DNA of 64,000 nucleotides, taken from Prorocentrum cordatum. Lineage: Eukaryota; Sar; Dinophyceae; Prorocentrales; Prorocentraceae. The notes below the pieces were generated by a model. It worked only from the letters and a program-made list of their open reading frames with translations, did no database searches and had not been told where the DNA came from. The position numbers and the translations under genes are program-made. The stretch is from NCBI GenBank assembly GCA_963575745.1, contig CAUYUJ010016893.1, positions 821,342-885,341 of the forward strand, written 5' to 3'. The first letter of the stretch is position 1. Each line of letters begins with the position of its first letter. This document shows positions 41,816 through 52,105 of this stretch, one piece after another.

Positions 41816-42973
41816 TGCCGCTGCCCTGCCTCCGCCGCCCCGTCTCTCTTTCCGGCGGCCCTCCGCCGACGGTGCAGCTGTGGCGACCCTCGGGCGGCTG
41901 GCAGTGGGACACATCCCCGGGCCCAGAGGCAGCGCGCCGGCTCGGCGGCGCGCCAGGGGGGCGCGGGGGGGAGGCGGCAGGGCTTCTTGGAGGGCCGGGT
42001 GCTCCTCAGCAGCCCGACGGCCGCAGTCTCTGGACTGAGCGGCTCCAGCGAGGCCCTCGCCCGCTGTCCCGGGCGGGTGGCACCGAGGGGGTGGCCTGCA
42101 TGAGGGGTGGAGGAAAGGGGGCCCTCAAGGGGCTCTCGAGGGCCCCTTTTCCAAGGAGGCCCCCCATGGCCTCCAGATCCTCACGGGGCCCAGAGGGGCC
42201 TGGGGGCGGCATTGAGCGGAAAGCTGGAGGCACCCTGGGCCAGCGGCACCTTTAGCAACCACGGAGGTTGGCGTCACATAGACAGCGTGCAACACGTACT
42301 GGTCTCGGCTGACCCCTCTTCTTCACGGCGGGCCTGTGGCGGACCGGGCGGTCCCGCGGCGGGCTGGGGGCTGTCCGCGGGGGCAACAGTCAGCCGACGC
42401 GGTGGGCCAGGAACCGCGAGGGGACGCTCGTGCGCTCCTGCGGAGAAACGATGCGGCTGGCGTGGCAAGGATATCGTGCAACACCGACCTTCGAAGAGCA
42501 CGCTGTTTTCACAGATGCGGCTCCTTCTGTGCGCGCTGTCCCTGTGAGGGGACTCCCCTGCGAGAGCCCCTTCTGTGCATGCGATCCCCCTGCCAGGACT
42601 TCGCCCGCGCACGCTACCCCCCAGGGGGGGGCATGGCGTCCAATCAACGGGCCGGCGGAACCACGTCGCGCGCCATCTTTGCGACGCCGACCGCAAGGAG
42701 GCCCCTGAGATCCGACGCCGCGGAAAACTGAAACATCGGGGAAAGTCACGACCAGAGCCCCGGACCCGCCTTTCTGCGGCACCTGCTCGAGCCGGGTCGA
42801 GCTGTAAGGGCCCCGGCACCCGAGATGGGGCGAGAAGGCCCGGCGCGCAGCAAAAGTGAGGCGCGAGGAAGTCAGGGGGGGAAGGCGAAGGGCGAAGCGC
42901 AAGCGACGGCATCGCTTCTCTGGTAGGGGGGACCAAGAAAGCATGAACCTGCGCGCTTGGAGGTCCGCGTAGT
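41816..42973. other. Unassigned GC-rich sequence
   Basis: Several frames are open on both strands without recognisable domains. High GC explains the lack of stops. A GGGCCCTCAAGGGGCTCTCG hairpin lies near 42,119. Confidence 0.4.
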
Positions 42974-43072
42974 TCTTGGATCCGCGCTAGGCCCTCCTCC
43001 CTGGCGCGAGGAGGGCGCCAGGGGCGGCGCCGAAGGCGCCGCCAGGGGGACCCAACGCAGATCCAAGAAATC
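42974..43072. repeat. Foldback with CTTGGATCCGCG ends
   Basis: Ends TTCTTGGATCCGCGC and CGCAGATCCAAGAA are inverted. Inside, CCTCCTCCCTGGCG / CGAGGAGGGCGCCAGG and GGCGGCGCCGAAGGCGCCGCC form further hairpins. Confidence 0.75.
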
Positions 43073-45224
43073 TCCGAGGACCGCCGAAAGTTTCTGATTA
43101 TGCAGTTTCTTTCTTCTTCGCCCTGACCCTTTGAGCATCGTTCACCTCTTCCTATCCCCTCGGGTGTGGCCTTGGCCCCACTGGCCGATTGGTTTACCCC
43201 CTAGCTGGGGATGCAGCATGTTCACTTCGTGTTTCGAGGGGTGTATCCCCAACTGGCGCCGGCCCCCGCCCCCCGGGCAGCCGCCTGTCTCCTCCCGCAC
43301 GCCGAGCCCGGCGGCACCCCTGAGCTGCTCGAGCTCGCTCCACCGGAAGTGTACGTGCTCGCGGGCGGGGCGACGCAGGGGGAGGCGGCAGGAGCCCACT
43401 TCGAGCAGCCCCCCACGGGGCCAAAGTTGGGGTCGGCCCCCATTTTGACCTCGCGCGCCCCTCACTGGGAACGACGGGGAGGAGGAGGAAGACGGGGCAG
43501 GAGCCAACTTGTTATCATTTGCGATAACACCTGTGACCGCGCCCCCCCTCATGGTCACGTCACGATTTGCGCCGGCGCCGTTTGGGAATGAACCATCCGT
43601 CGGCATTACTAGACAGCGCCGCGGCGCGAACCGTGAGGCGACCTGCCCCTGCCATCAATAACTAGTCGCTGAAGGGGGCCGAGGACCCCCCGTTCGGTCC
43701 CTCGGCCAACGAAGACGGCCGTAGGGGGTGGGGAGGCCTGTACCTCCACCTCACGGCACACATGCGCCGCCACCTCCAATTAGATGCGCCAACTGCCACC
43801 CACCATTTCCTCCACCCCCTCCAGTCAACGCCCGTTGTCGCCAGGTGAAAAGAAAACGGTCTCCTGCAGAGGACAGATCGCTGCCCAAGAAAGAACGCGC
43901 CTCTTAGTCCTTGTAACTTGGACGGTTATTCCGGCCCCAGGGCCCCCGACCGACGAAAAGCGGGTGAACAAAAATGTCCCTGGAGAAGGGGTCCAGACAG
44001 CCAGGGGTCCACGCGCAGAAAAACAACATGCGCCCAATGTCTAGGCATCACACACACCACACACAGATCATGGCCAATCCGCATCCTGGGCCTGAGATAA
44101 GTGCATACTCCCTCCGTGCTCGGCCAGGGGGGGATATGCACCGACACTGGCACAGGCTGGGCTTGACCAGGATCGGTGCATGTGCATAGTTCTCGTCGCC
44201 CGATGGGAAGTGGCCCTGTGAAAGAGAAGGGCAAGGATAGTGAACAAACCTAAGACAATGAAGAATCACACTGGAGACGAGGTGGCAAGTGCTCTGAGAA
44301 ACGAGGGGATGGACAGACGACAGATCGCAAGAGCGAAGAAGCTTGAAGGGACATTACGTTGATTCATACAAATGACGCATGTGACATCGTAGGAACGAAT
44401 ATATCTACTGGCCTTGATGATGAACCAAATCTGCCCAGAAAGCAAGCGATAGAAGGCGAGAGAAAACCATGGCGAAAGCAAGCCAGCGATCTGGATGCAC
44501 TGAGGGCGAGTGGCATGAGCGACAATTGAGAAGACATGACGTGAGATGTGAGAGATGCTACACGCAGTTGTGCACGCATTTGTTTGTATGCTTGTAGGTG
44601 TCTGAATTAATCGATCTATCACATGACACACATGCCCGCCGATGGCGCCCCTTTCCCCAGGACGCAACGAAACGAAGAGCCCAGACTGTTTTCACTCAGT
44701 CCGCTTCTGCTCTGTCGCCTCCCCCGTGGGCCCTGCGACTGTGGTCGCCCAGCCCCAGACAGCCCGACGGGGACGTACGCGCCCAGCCACATACATGCAC
44801 GTGCCCCATTCGCAAGGCCGCCTGCAGGTCACGACCGCTCGCGCCATGCGGCCTCTCGAAAGCCGTATGAATTCCTGCACGCGCACGGCAACTCGTACAG
44901 TAATTACGTCTCTGCTTCTCGCCCGAGGCCCCACAGCCGGCCCACACCGTGTTCAAAGTCCAGCACGAAAAGCGGGAGCCCGCCGCGGGCGCGGCGATCT
45001 GGTTCGAGAGGTATCGGGCGCAGTCGTGAGCCTGTGCGGGCCTTGACCGCGCAGGGCCCGCTGCAGGCGGGGATACTTTTTTTCGGTGCATCTCCGCGCA
45101 GACCCGGAACCGACGCTGGTCGCGCGAAGTGATGGGGCCCCCTGCCTGTTGGTCTTCCCCCCTCCCCCTGGCCAGGCCCCCAAGCCCCCCCCCCTGGACC
45201 TCAAACGCCGCGATGATGTTCACA
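43073..45224. other. Unassigned sequence, about 2.1 kb
   Basis: No gene recognised. A lower-GC part (about 44,200-44,640) has a plus-strand frame reading DDEPNLPRKQAIEGERK, but support is too weak to call. GGACGTACGCGCCCAGCCA near 44,774 repeats a word from 24,358. Confidence 0.35.
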
Positions 45225-45330
45225 ACGTGGCTCCTCAGAGATCTGGAACCTTTCCCGCGGGCCGTCTTCTCATCCCGAGTCGGTATCTGACGGTCCCGGG
45301 GCCCGGCAAGGGAGGCAAAAAGATACCGTA
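45225..45330 (+). repeat. Family B dispersed repeat, copy 9
   Basis: CGTGGCTCCTCAGAGATCTGG, CGGGCCGTCTTCTCATCCCG, AGTCGGTATCTGACGGTCCC, GGGGCCCGGCAAGGGAGGC. Confidence 0.72.
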
Positions 45331-46014
45331 AGCCGTAGACTCCAAGTTCAACCTTTTCTTGCATGCTTCATTACATGTGTGCTTGTCTACTTCCCCTATC
45401 CCGACAGGTCGCCCACGTGATACGAAAAGGGTCAGGAGCATCCGCCCGCTTGCCTTCTGGAGTTAGCCGAAGGGGGGACCTCTTGAATCACAGTAAGTGG
45501 ATGTGGTCGCTGTGATGATGACTTTGGTGGCAGTGGTCTGGTTTGTTAGTTGATCGCCCTGGTTGCTTCACGCCTCCTATGACTGGTACTGCTGCAAGCG
45601 CTGCTACTGACGCTGTAACTACGCTTGCTCTTCCTGCTGCCAACATTGATTACTATATCACGAGTGAAACAAGTGCGATGGCTAGTACTTGTTCGACTCA
45701 AACTACTTGCGTGCTACTGAACACACACACACACCTACCAACACTGCCACTCTTAGCAACTTCGAAAACATTAACAAACGGAACCAGCAACCACAGCCGT
45801 CATTCTGAGCATGGTCGATTTTATTTCATCGCGTATGATTTGTATGCCCCGTTCTCTCTCGTGTACCCGCCCTCAAGGTTCATGAACGCAGCCCCCGTCG
45901 AGGGAGCCCCTTGCCACCCCAGCTCCAGAATGAACCCTGACAGGGTAAGATGAGGCATGAGAGCGCAGAACGCGCTCGTACCCTGAAATGGGGAAGAACA
46001 ACAAACAATTAGAC
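45331..46014. other. Unassigned sequence
   Basis: A plus-strand frame (45,543-45,953) is open for 136 codons with a Thr/Ala/Ser-rich chain. No domain is recognised, so it is not called as a gene. Confidence 0.4.
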
Positions 46015-46850
46015 TGGCGAAGGACCCAACCATACGCAGTGATACGTACCACAGTTGTGAGTACCATCTTCGGTGGATCCTCCTATGCGGCCACGGAACG
46101 TTTGAGGGGTGTGCCAAAGTGGCCCGTCGGCGGCAGGCGGCCTTTTCCACTGGGGCTTTCGGTGGGGCTCCCCATGGGGCCACGAACCGTGCGAGGGGTG
46201 TGCAGAAATGGGGCGGCACCGACATGCGGACCCTGCCGCTGCGGCCTTTGGTGGTGCCGCCTCAAGCCACGAAACGTCCGAGGGCTGCCCAAAAATGTGA
46301 GATGGAACCGCATGCGGGCGCTGCCACTAGGACCTCAGGTGGAGCACCCTGTGGAGCCACGGAACGCATGAGGGGTTCGCCGAAACGGGGGGTGGAACCG
46401 CATGCGAACGCAGCCACTGGGGCCTTCGGTGGAGCTCCCCATGGGGCCAAGAAACGTGTGACCCGTGGTGCCGAAATCGCGAGGTGGCGGCATGCGGGCC
46501 CTGCCACTGGGGCCTTCGGTGGAGCTCCCAACGGGGCTATGAAACGTGTGAGGGGTGTGCCGAAATCGCGAGATGGCGGCATGCGGGCCCTGGCACTGGG
46601 GCCTTCGGTGAAACTCCCTATACGGCCACGAAGCGTGTGACGGGTGCGCCGAAGCAGAGACATGCGGAGGGCAGAGGGGAGGAGGGAGGAGGGGGAGAAA
46701 GGTGGATGGGGGAGGAGGAGGAGGAGGAGGAGGAGGAGGAGGAGGAGAAGGAGGAGGAGGAGGAGGAGACGCGGGGCGCTGCCTCTTCAAAACGAGGACC
46801 CCACACCACAGGATGGTTGGGAATGAGGGAGCGAGGAGGGAGGCAGCAAA
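46015..46850 (+). mobile_element. Family A composite element, locus 4 (smallest)
   Basis: Left border GCGAAGGACCCAACCATACG ... GTGAGTACCATCTTCGGTGG (46,015-46,074); about 6-7 units of the 90-bp repeat (GAAACGTGTGA landmarks at 46,451 and 46,541); a (GGA)n tract (46,705-46,768); right border GACGCGGGGCGCTGCCTCTT, CAAAACGAGGACCCCACACC, ACAGGATGGTTGGGAATG. It is the clearest complete example of the architecture, at about 840 bp. Confidence 0.9.
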
Positions 46851-46859
46851 GGGGAAGGG

Positions 46860-48425
46860 GAGGGGGGACAAGAAGGCAATGCACGGCAGGACCTTTCAGC
46901 GGAGGGACACGCGTCTTCGACAGCGCCGCGGGCTGGGGGACCCAACCTGGCCCGCGCCTTGTAGTGGGCACGGCTCCAGCGTAAATTGCAAAGCTGTGTC
47001 CTACGAAAGCGCGGGTCCTGCGTAAATTACATGTTGAAGTCTGAGGCGAGAGCGCGACTCTGGCGTACATTGCGAGGAAATCTTAGGCAGGAGCCAATGC
47101 CAATTTGATCGACAGGCTCTCGGCAGCCGACATTTCGAACCATGCCGTCGCTGCAGGACCCCGCTTTCGAAGAGAATGCAAACAACGCTGAGGCGACAGC
47201 GCGATGCGACAGCGCGATGCGTGACGCCACCAGGGCCAATTTAACTCTGACGACTGTACAGAAATCAGGGCTCAATCGCACAGCTACGACGTGATAGACG
47301 TCGCTGTTTCGAGAAGAAAGTTGGTTGGGCTCGAGGCGCCCGCCATACCTCCCCCTCTCGTTTGCCTGGGTGGCCGCTCAGGGTGGAGGGTCCGTCGGAA
47401 AGTTTGAGAGGGATCGAATTTCTGGGGCCTCCCCAAACCTTTTCCATACGCCAACTTCTTAAGCATGGCACGCCATACTGTCAGCAACCATGGACGTGCT
47501 CCACATTGCAAGACGACGCGACAATTTCTAGAGATTTCTTCGGGCGCCCCAAGGAAAAAGCAGGGCAGGCATCTCTACCAGAGCGGTAGTGGGATATCAC
47601 GCAAGCTGTTTCGGACGTCCTCCACGCTAAGGACCGTATCCGCTGCTCGTTTTTTTCACCTGACGCAACGCACGTCGACACTGCAATTTGCAACCTGCCA
47701 AACAAATGCCTGGCTTCACAAAACAATTACACTCCTGATGCTCCTGAAGCGCCGTAAGGGACGCGGCGGCGCCTGTCACCACGTCGCGTCACAAAGCTCC
47801 GAGGCGGTGTGACCACGCTCTCCTTGTCGCCTCGGCAGGCGGCAAAGAAAGTAGGCGGCGCACCCGGGGGGGAAGTGACAAGGGGCAGGCCTTCTCAGAA
47901 GGCTCAGAAGTTCCCCAGCCTTCTGAAAAGTTTCCTAAGCATTCCCCGAATACACAGAAAACCTCTCAGAAGGCGCGAGAGCTTCTGAGAAGTCCCGCCG
48001 CCTTCGAAGGATCTCGGAGTGAGAGGGCGAACCGACCGTCGCCGTACGCACCACCGTCATCACGCATGAGTAGCGAGTTATGGGGCGACGAGGCGCTGAC
48101 CTGTACCTCGACCGTGCTGCGTGAGCTCCTCGCCGAGGAGCGGGCGACCGCCCCTGCGCGTCAAAGAGCGAGGCCTCGCCGTGTGGGGGCGGAGGGCGGC
48201 CAGTCCTGCGACGAGGCGGTGCTCTTTGCGAGGCGGTCCTCCCGCGCGGGCTCGCCCTGGCCCCAGGGCCCTAGCTCGCCGCCGAGCCTGGCCGCCCTGG
48301 GATTTCTGGAGAGCGGCCCTCCGGGGCGCTGTGGCGGCAGCCTCAGGGGCGAGTTGTTTTCTTCCAGTCGCCTTGGGCTGCCTCGGGCTGGGGCTGCGAG
48401 GATGCGAGGGTGACGGGGGAGGAGG
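46860..48425. other. Unassigned sequence with short degenerate repeats
   Basis: Positions 46,960-47,250 hold loose repeats of GAGGCGAGAGCGCGA / GCGTAAATT. Positions 47,890-48,015 hold CTTCTCAGAAGG-type palindromic words. No gene recognised elsewhere. Confidence 0.4.
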
Positions 48426-48429
48426 GGGC

Positions 48430-48536
48430 GACGAGGGAGGGGGGAGGAGGAGGAGGAGGAGGAGGAGGAGGAGGAGGAGGAGGAGGAGGAGGAGGAGAAG
48501 GAGGAGGAGGAGAAGGAGGAGGAGGAGGAGGGGGGT
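48430..48536. repeat. (GGA)n tract
   Basis: About 100 bp of GGAGGAGGA. Confidence 0.93.
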
Positions 48537-48589
48537 GAACGAATCGCCTCCCAGACCCACGCAGACATCAGACATCGTGATTGTAGGGG

Positions 48590-48705
48590 AGCGTGGCTCC
48601 CCAGAGGCCTGAACCCCGTCCTGGGGACTGGCGTTTCATTCCGAGCCGTTCCTTGACGACCCTGGGGCCCGGCGAGGGCCCGCGAGAGGCCGAGAATCCC
48701 GTCAC
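48590..48705 (+). repeat. Family B dispersed repeat, copy 10
   Basis: GAGCGTGGCTCCCCAGAGGC, GGGGACTGGCGTTTCATTCC, GAGCCGTTCCTTGACGACCC, TGGGGCCCGGCGAGGGCCCG, AGAGGCCGAGAA. One of the most complete copies. Confidence 0.8.
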
Positions 48706-48869
48706 ACTCTCTCGTCGCGATCTTTTCACGACGCGGGGAGGTCAGGGCGTCCAGGGGTGCGCCCCTCGGCTGGAGTCCCGAGGCGGGCCCAGCCGAGGCC
48801 ACGAGGCCACGAGAGGTCTCGCAGAGGCCCAGAGTCCTCAGGAGTGCCGCAGGTTGGAGCTGGCACACA

Positions 48870-49078
48870 AGGGGGAGACAATGCCCTGGAATCGGCGATA
48901 CGTCGCCGACAGATCAGCGATGGCCCGATATCGAAAACAGGTGTTCCTGGGCGGCGTCGGGTGCCGAGGCCCCGACTGGCGATGACTGACTGGGCGATTG
49001 GGGGTCAATGCTCCCGCCCCCCCTCCCCCTGCCAGCCACCCCCTGACGTTGCCTCTGAAGGGGGTGCGAAGGATGGCC
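48870..49078 (+). mobile_element. Family D foldback element, copy 4 (diverged)
   Basis: CAAGGGGGAGACAATGCCCT, GGAATCGGCGATACGTCGCC, GACAGATCAGCGATGG; right part GGGGGTCAATGCTCCCGCCC, CCTGACGTTGCCTCTGAAG. Confidence 0.65.
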
Positions 49079-49099
49079 GGAAGCCTCGGCTCTGGAGTT

Positions 49100-49330
49100 G
49101 CGAACCTCGATCGACGACAACGACGACAACGACGACGACGACGACTATACGACGACGACGACAAATATGACGACGAAAACGAAAACGAAAACGACGACGA
49201 CGACGACGACGACAACCAGCGGCTGCGGCGGCGGCGACGATGACGAAGTCGGCGGTGTCGTCGCTGCGAAAGGAGAGGAGGAGAAGGAAGGAAGGAAGGA
49301 AGGAAGGAAGGAAGGAAGGAAGGAAAGAAG
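49100..49330. repeat. (GAC)n and (GGAA)n arrays
   Basis: CGACGACGA with ACGAAAACG variants (49,115-49,213) and GGAAGGAAGGAAGG (49,284-49,330). Confidence 0.92.
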
Positions 49331-49890
49331 GAATGAGGCGTGGGGACGAGGAGCGACGGTGGGACGACGACGGGACGAGAGGAGCGAGAAGGAGCGAAGA
49401 GGGACGACGTCGACGACGGGTCTCAGCGGCTCCGACCCCCCTCTTCGCGGGACGGCTTCCGTCCCGAGTCCGTGCTCCATGGCCACGTGGCCCGAAGACC
49501 ACCACTGGAGGGCCGGAGCGAGGGACGACCTCGGCGACGGCAGTGCCGTGGAGACCGACGCCTCCTGCTGGCCCTTGGCCCCTGTCCTTCCTTCCTCCCC
49601 CTCCTCGTTCCCCGCCGCCCTTCCTCGCCCTCCCCCCCCCCTTCCTCTCCCTACGCCCCTCCCCCTGCAGGGGGGAGGAGGGGGGGGGCAAAGGATGCGG
49701 AGAAGGAATTGGGAGGGAGCATCCTTCCCTCCTCCTTCCTTCCTCCTCTTCCTCCCCCCCGTCAGGAGGCCAGAAGGGAGGGAGGGAGGAATCAGCAGGA
49801 AGGACGGAGGAGGAGGAGGACCAATGTAAATCCAAGAGTCATCAACGATGTTGGAATAAACCCTCACTCCAAGCTCCGTCTTCATAGGCC
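49331..49890. other. Unassigned sequence
   Basis: No gene recognised. A pyrimidine-rich patch (49,586-49,672) is followed by a purine-rich one (49,673-49,820). Confidence 0.4.
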
Positions 49891-49894
49891 CCAT

Positions 49895-50465
49895 ACAACG
49901 GTTCATGCTCATTGAAGGAACTGCCTCGGTGGAAAACAACCGTTTGACGACCCTGAAGCATGCCAAAACATGGTTCTCGGGATTCCACAGCCACGGATCA
50001 ACCTGACCGTTGCGCCTTGACGATCCTGAACCATGTCAAAACGCCATGTTTGGGATTTCAACATAGCGAATTAACGTAACTGTTGCGCCCGCATAATCCT
50101 GAATACTTCCAATTCTTGCAAACGTTTGAAATGAATGCGCGCGGCGCTAAGGCGTTTGAAAACGGGTTCCTCTCAATACGCGAATTCTTGTAGATATTTG
50201 ATACGCAAGTGTGCGGCGCGAAGGCGAGAACCGCATTTTGAAAACGGGCTTCTCTCAATCCGTGAAGCTCTTGCAATTGCTTAACGACTGCGGGCTGCGC
50301 TGAGGCGAGAATAAACATTTGAAAACCACCCGCCCTCCACCTGCGAAGCGGTTGCCAATCTTTGAGCTTCAGAGCCAGAACTGGTGAGGACGCCTCAGGC
50401 GAAGCGCTCGCCCGCCCGAAAAACTGGCCTCAGGGTGCGACAGGGAAAGGTCATGTATAAGGAAA
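49895..50465 (-). mobile_element. Family C composite element, locus 2 (inverted)
   Basis: On the minus strand: left border CCCTGTCGCACCCTGAGG, TTCGGGCGGGCGAGCGCTTC, GCCTGAGGCGTCCTCACCAG. Then about three 80-85 bp units (GGAGGGCGGGTGGTTTTCAA, GCGCAGCCCGCAG; GGATTGAGAGAAGCCCGTTT). The second module follows (AGGATTATGCGGGCGCAACA, GTTACGTTAATTCGCTATGT, TGAAATCCCAAACATGGCGT), matching locus 1. Confidence 0.82.
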
Positions 50466-50484
50466 AGGAATGGAGGGAGGGGGG

Positions 50485-50506
50485 TCCGTAGCGATTTGGG
50501 CTCAAG
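50485..50506 (+). other. Dinoflagellate spliced-leader relic
   Basis: The 22 bases start TCCGTAGC and end GGCTCAAG. They match the dinoflagellate trans-spliced leader (DCCGTAGCCATTTTGGCTCAAG with D = T, shown here as known from the literature) at all positions except 9 (G for C) and 14 (G for T). A leader next to genomic coding-like sequence is the known signature of an mRNA that was reverse-transcribed and reinserted. It could instead belong to a spliced-leader RNA gene, but no donor GT or Sm-like continuation follows it. Confidence 0.68.
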
Positions 50507-50578
50507 ACTTGCACTGCATCTTCTGTATATATATATATATATACACTGCACTGTCTTCAAGCAGCACGTTTTCCTGCT

Positions 50579-52105
50579 GTGTTCGCGCACGCTAGGGGAA
50601 TTTCCTCTCTTGCGGTGCCGCGGGGCCGTGGCATCACTGCGCGGCACGGGACGTGCGTGGCGCACGTCGAGTCCCCAGAGGAGGCGGGGGCGATCATGCA
50701 GAAGCTCGGCGGCGGCGCTGGCGCGGGCCCGCCCTGCGATCTGCTGGCGGGCTTCGAGGAGGCGCTCAAGGAGGTGGGCGAAATCCTGAACCTCGGCAGG
50801 AAGGCGACCTCTGAAAAGGCAATGCGCGTTTTGCTTGTGCTTTCGCCTGGTCTGGCTAAGCGCTGGACGTGTCCTTAGGTGCTGGGTGGCGGATGGTGGC
50901 GCACCCAGACAAGTCGACTGCAGAGGAGGTCCGAGCTGCCTGGATGGTGGCAGCGCCAAGTCAGGTGCAGCAGTCGCAGATGGCAGCCAATGACGAGGGC
51001 GCGACGAAGCCTACACTTCAGGAGTGGGCGGTTCGGACGGCTCTGAGATGGCGGCCGGCGAGGAGGAGCGGCCAGGACCCAGACTCCGAGGCTGCAGCAA
51101 ATATGGCACACATAGTGCAACAATGTGTGGACTGTGGACCCAAGTGTCCGCTGATGCGGTGCAGCACTCGAAAGAGTTCGCTAAGCTCCAGGGTAAGCTG
51201 GTCGCGGAGAAGAGGCAGCGAGTGGCTGCAGCGGCCGCGGCAGCCGCCGAGCCGGCGCAGCTGAGGCAGCTTCTTTCGGGCATGCAGGCCGATATGCCAG
51301 AGGCCAAACATAATGGCCGTGAGCGGTATGACATTGGATCGGACACGGCAAGCACCGATCGCCAGGCTCAGGTCCCTTCAGCAGTGGAGGAGCCCCTCTT
51401 GGAGGCCGTCAGGGAGTCAAATACATTGCCATGGACATCCGGGGGGATATCCTCAGCTTGGATGGGCGGCTGCAGCCGTTAGACACGACTCCTGCCGCCA
51501 CAGCCTCTCTTTATGACAAGAGCTGCACCGTGGACTTGAATTCGCAGCACAGCACAGATGCCCCTCTGATTCAACCCGCGGGTGCTCGTGAGGAGGACGC
51601 GGAGAGCGTGAGGAGGTACGCGGAGTTCGCGCCAACCGAGGGCGACACGCAGGAAGTAACGGTGGAGCTCTGGTATCCAATGGGCGTCGCAAAGCTGGTC
51701 GCTAGAACACCCGACCCCAAAGAGACCATGTATTGTTTGTGCGGGCAGCGCGAGTGCGATATCAAGAATGGCTTGGTGTGCATGTAGGCATGTATCAGCA
51801 AGTTGGTCCAGATCTCGGTTGTCCTGTCGCTCAGGAAGGATGTGCTCATCTTGGAGAAGCCTTGCGACCTCATCAGGGGGCCGCCACGACGCAATGAGAA
51901 CACAAGCTTCACCATGCACGATGAGCGGATCAATGAGCTGATGAAGATAGCCGTCACTCACAGGGCCATACCACGGCCTGTGTCGCATGTCGTAACAGCC
52001 TTCTGTCCAGAGCGCGACATCGAAATGCATTTTCATGGAGGATACGCATTGATCGTCCGAGGTGTTGTGCCGAGCGCAGCACTACCACTGACAGGTGAAT
52101 GGTGA
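50579..52105 (+). pseudogene. Candidate retroposed gene, unknown function
   Basis: Plus-strand protein-like segments begin about 70 bp after the spliced-leader relic. Segment 1 (50,579-50,878) reads HVESPEEAGAIMQKLGGGAG and GFEEALKEVGEILNLGRKAT. Segment 2, in another frame (51,024-51,482), reads HSKEFAKLQGKLVAEKRQRV, an Ala run, and AQLRQLLSGMQADMPEAKHN. Segment 3 (from 51,431) reads TQEVTVELWYPMGVAKLVAR and ETMYCLCGQRECDIKNGLVC. A single TAG (51,785-51,787) is followed in the same frame by ACISKLVQISVVLSLRKDVL to 52,105. Two frame changes and the TAG indicate decay, unless introns are present. The minus strand is also open at 51,479-52,036, but its translation is less coherent. Family not recognised. 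Confidence 0.5.

Noticed and set aside
45543-45953. 136-codon Thr/Ser/Ala-rich frame as a secreted protein
   Set aside because: No signal peptide or domain is visible, and low-complexity composition alone does not support a gene.
51479-52036. 186-codon minus-strand frame opposite the candidate retrogene
   Set aside because: The plus strand fits the spliced-leader orientation and gives a more coherent chain, so the minus frame is treated as a shadow, though this is not certain.
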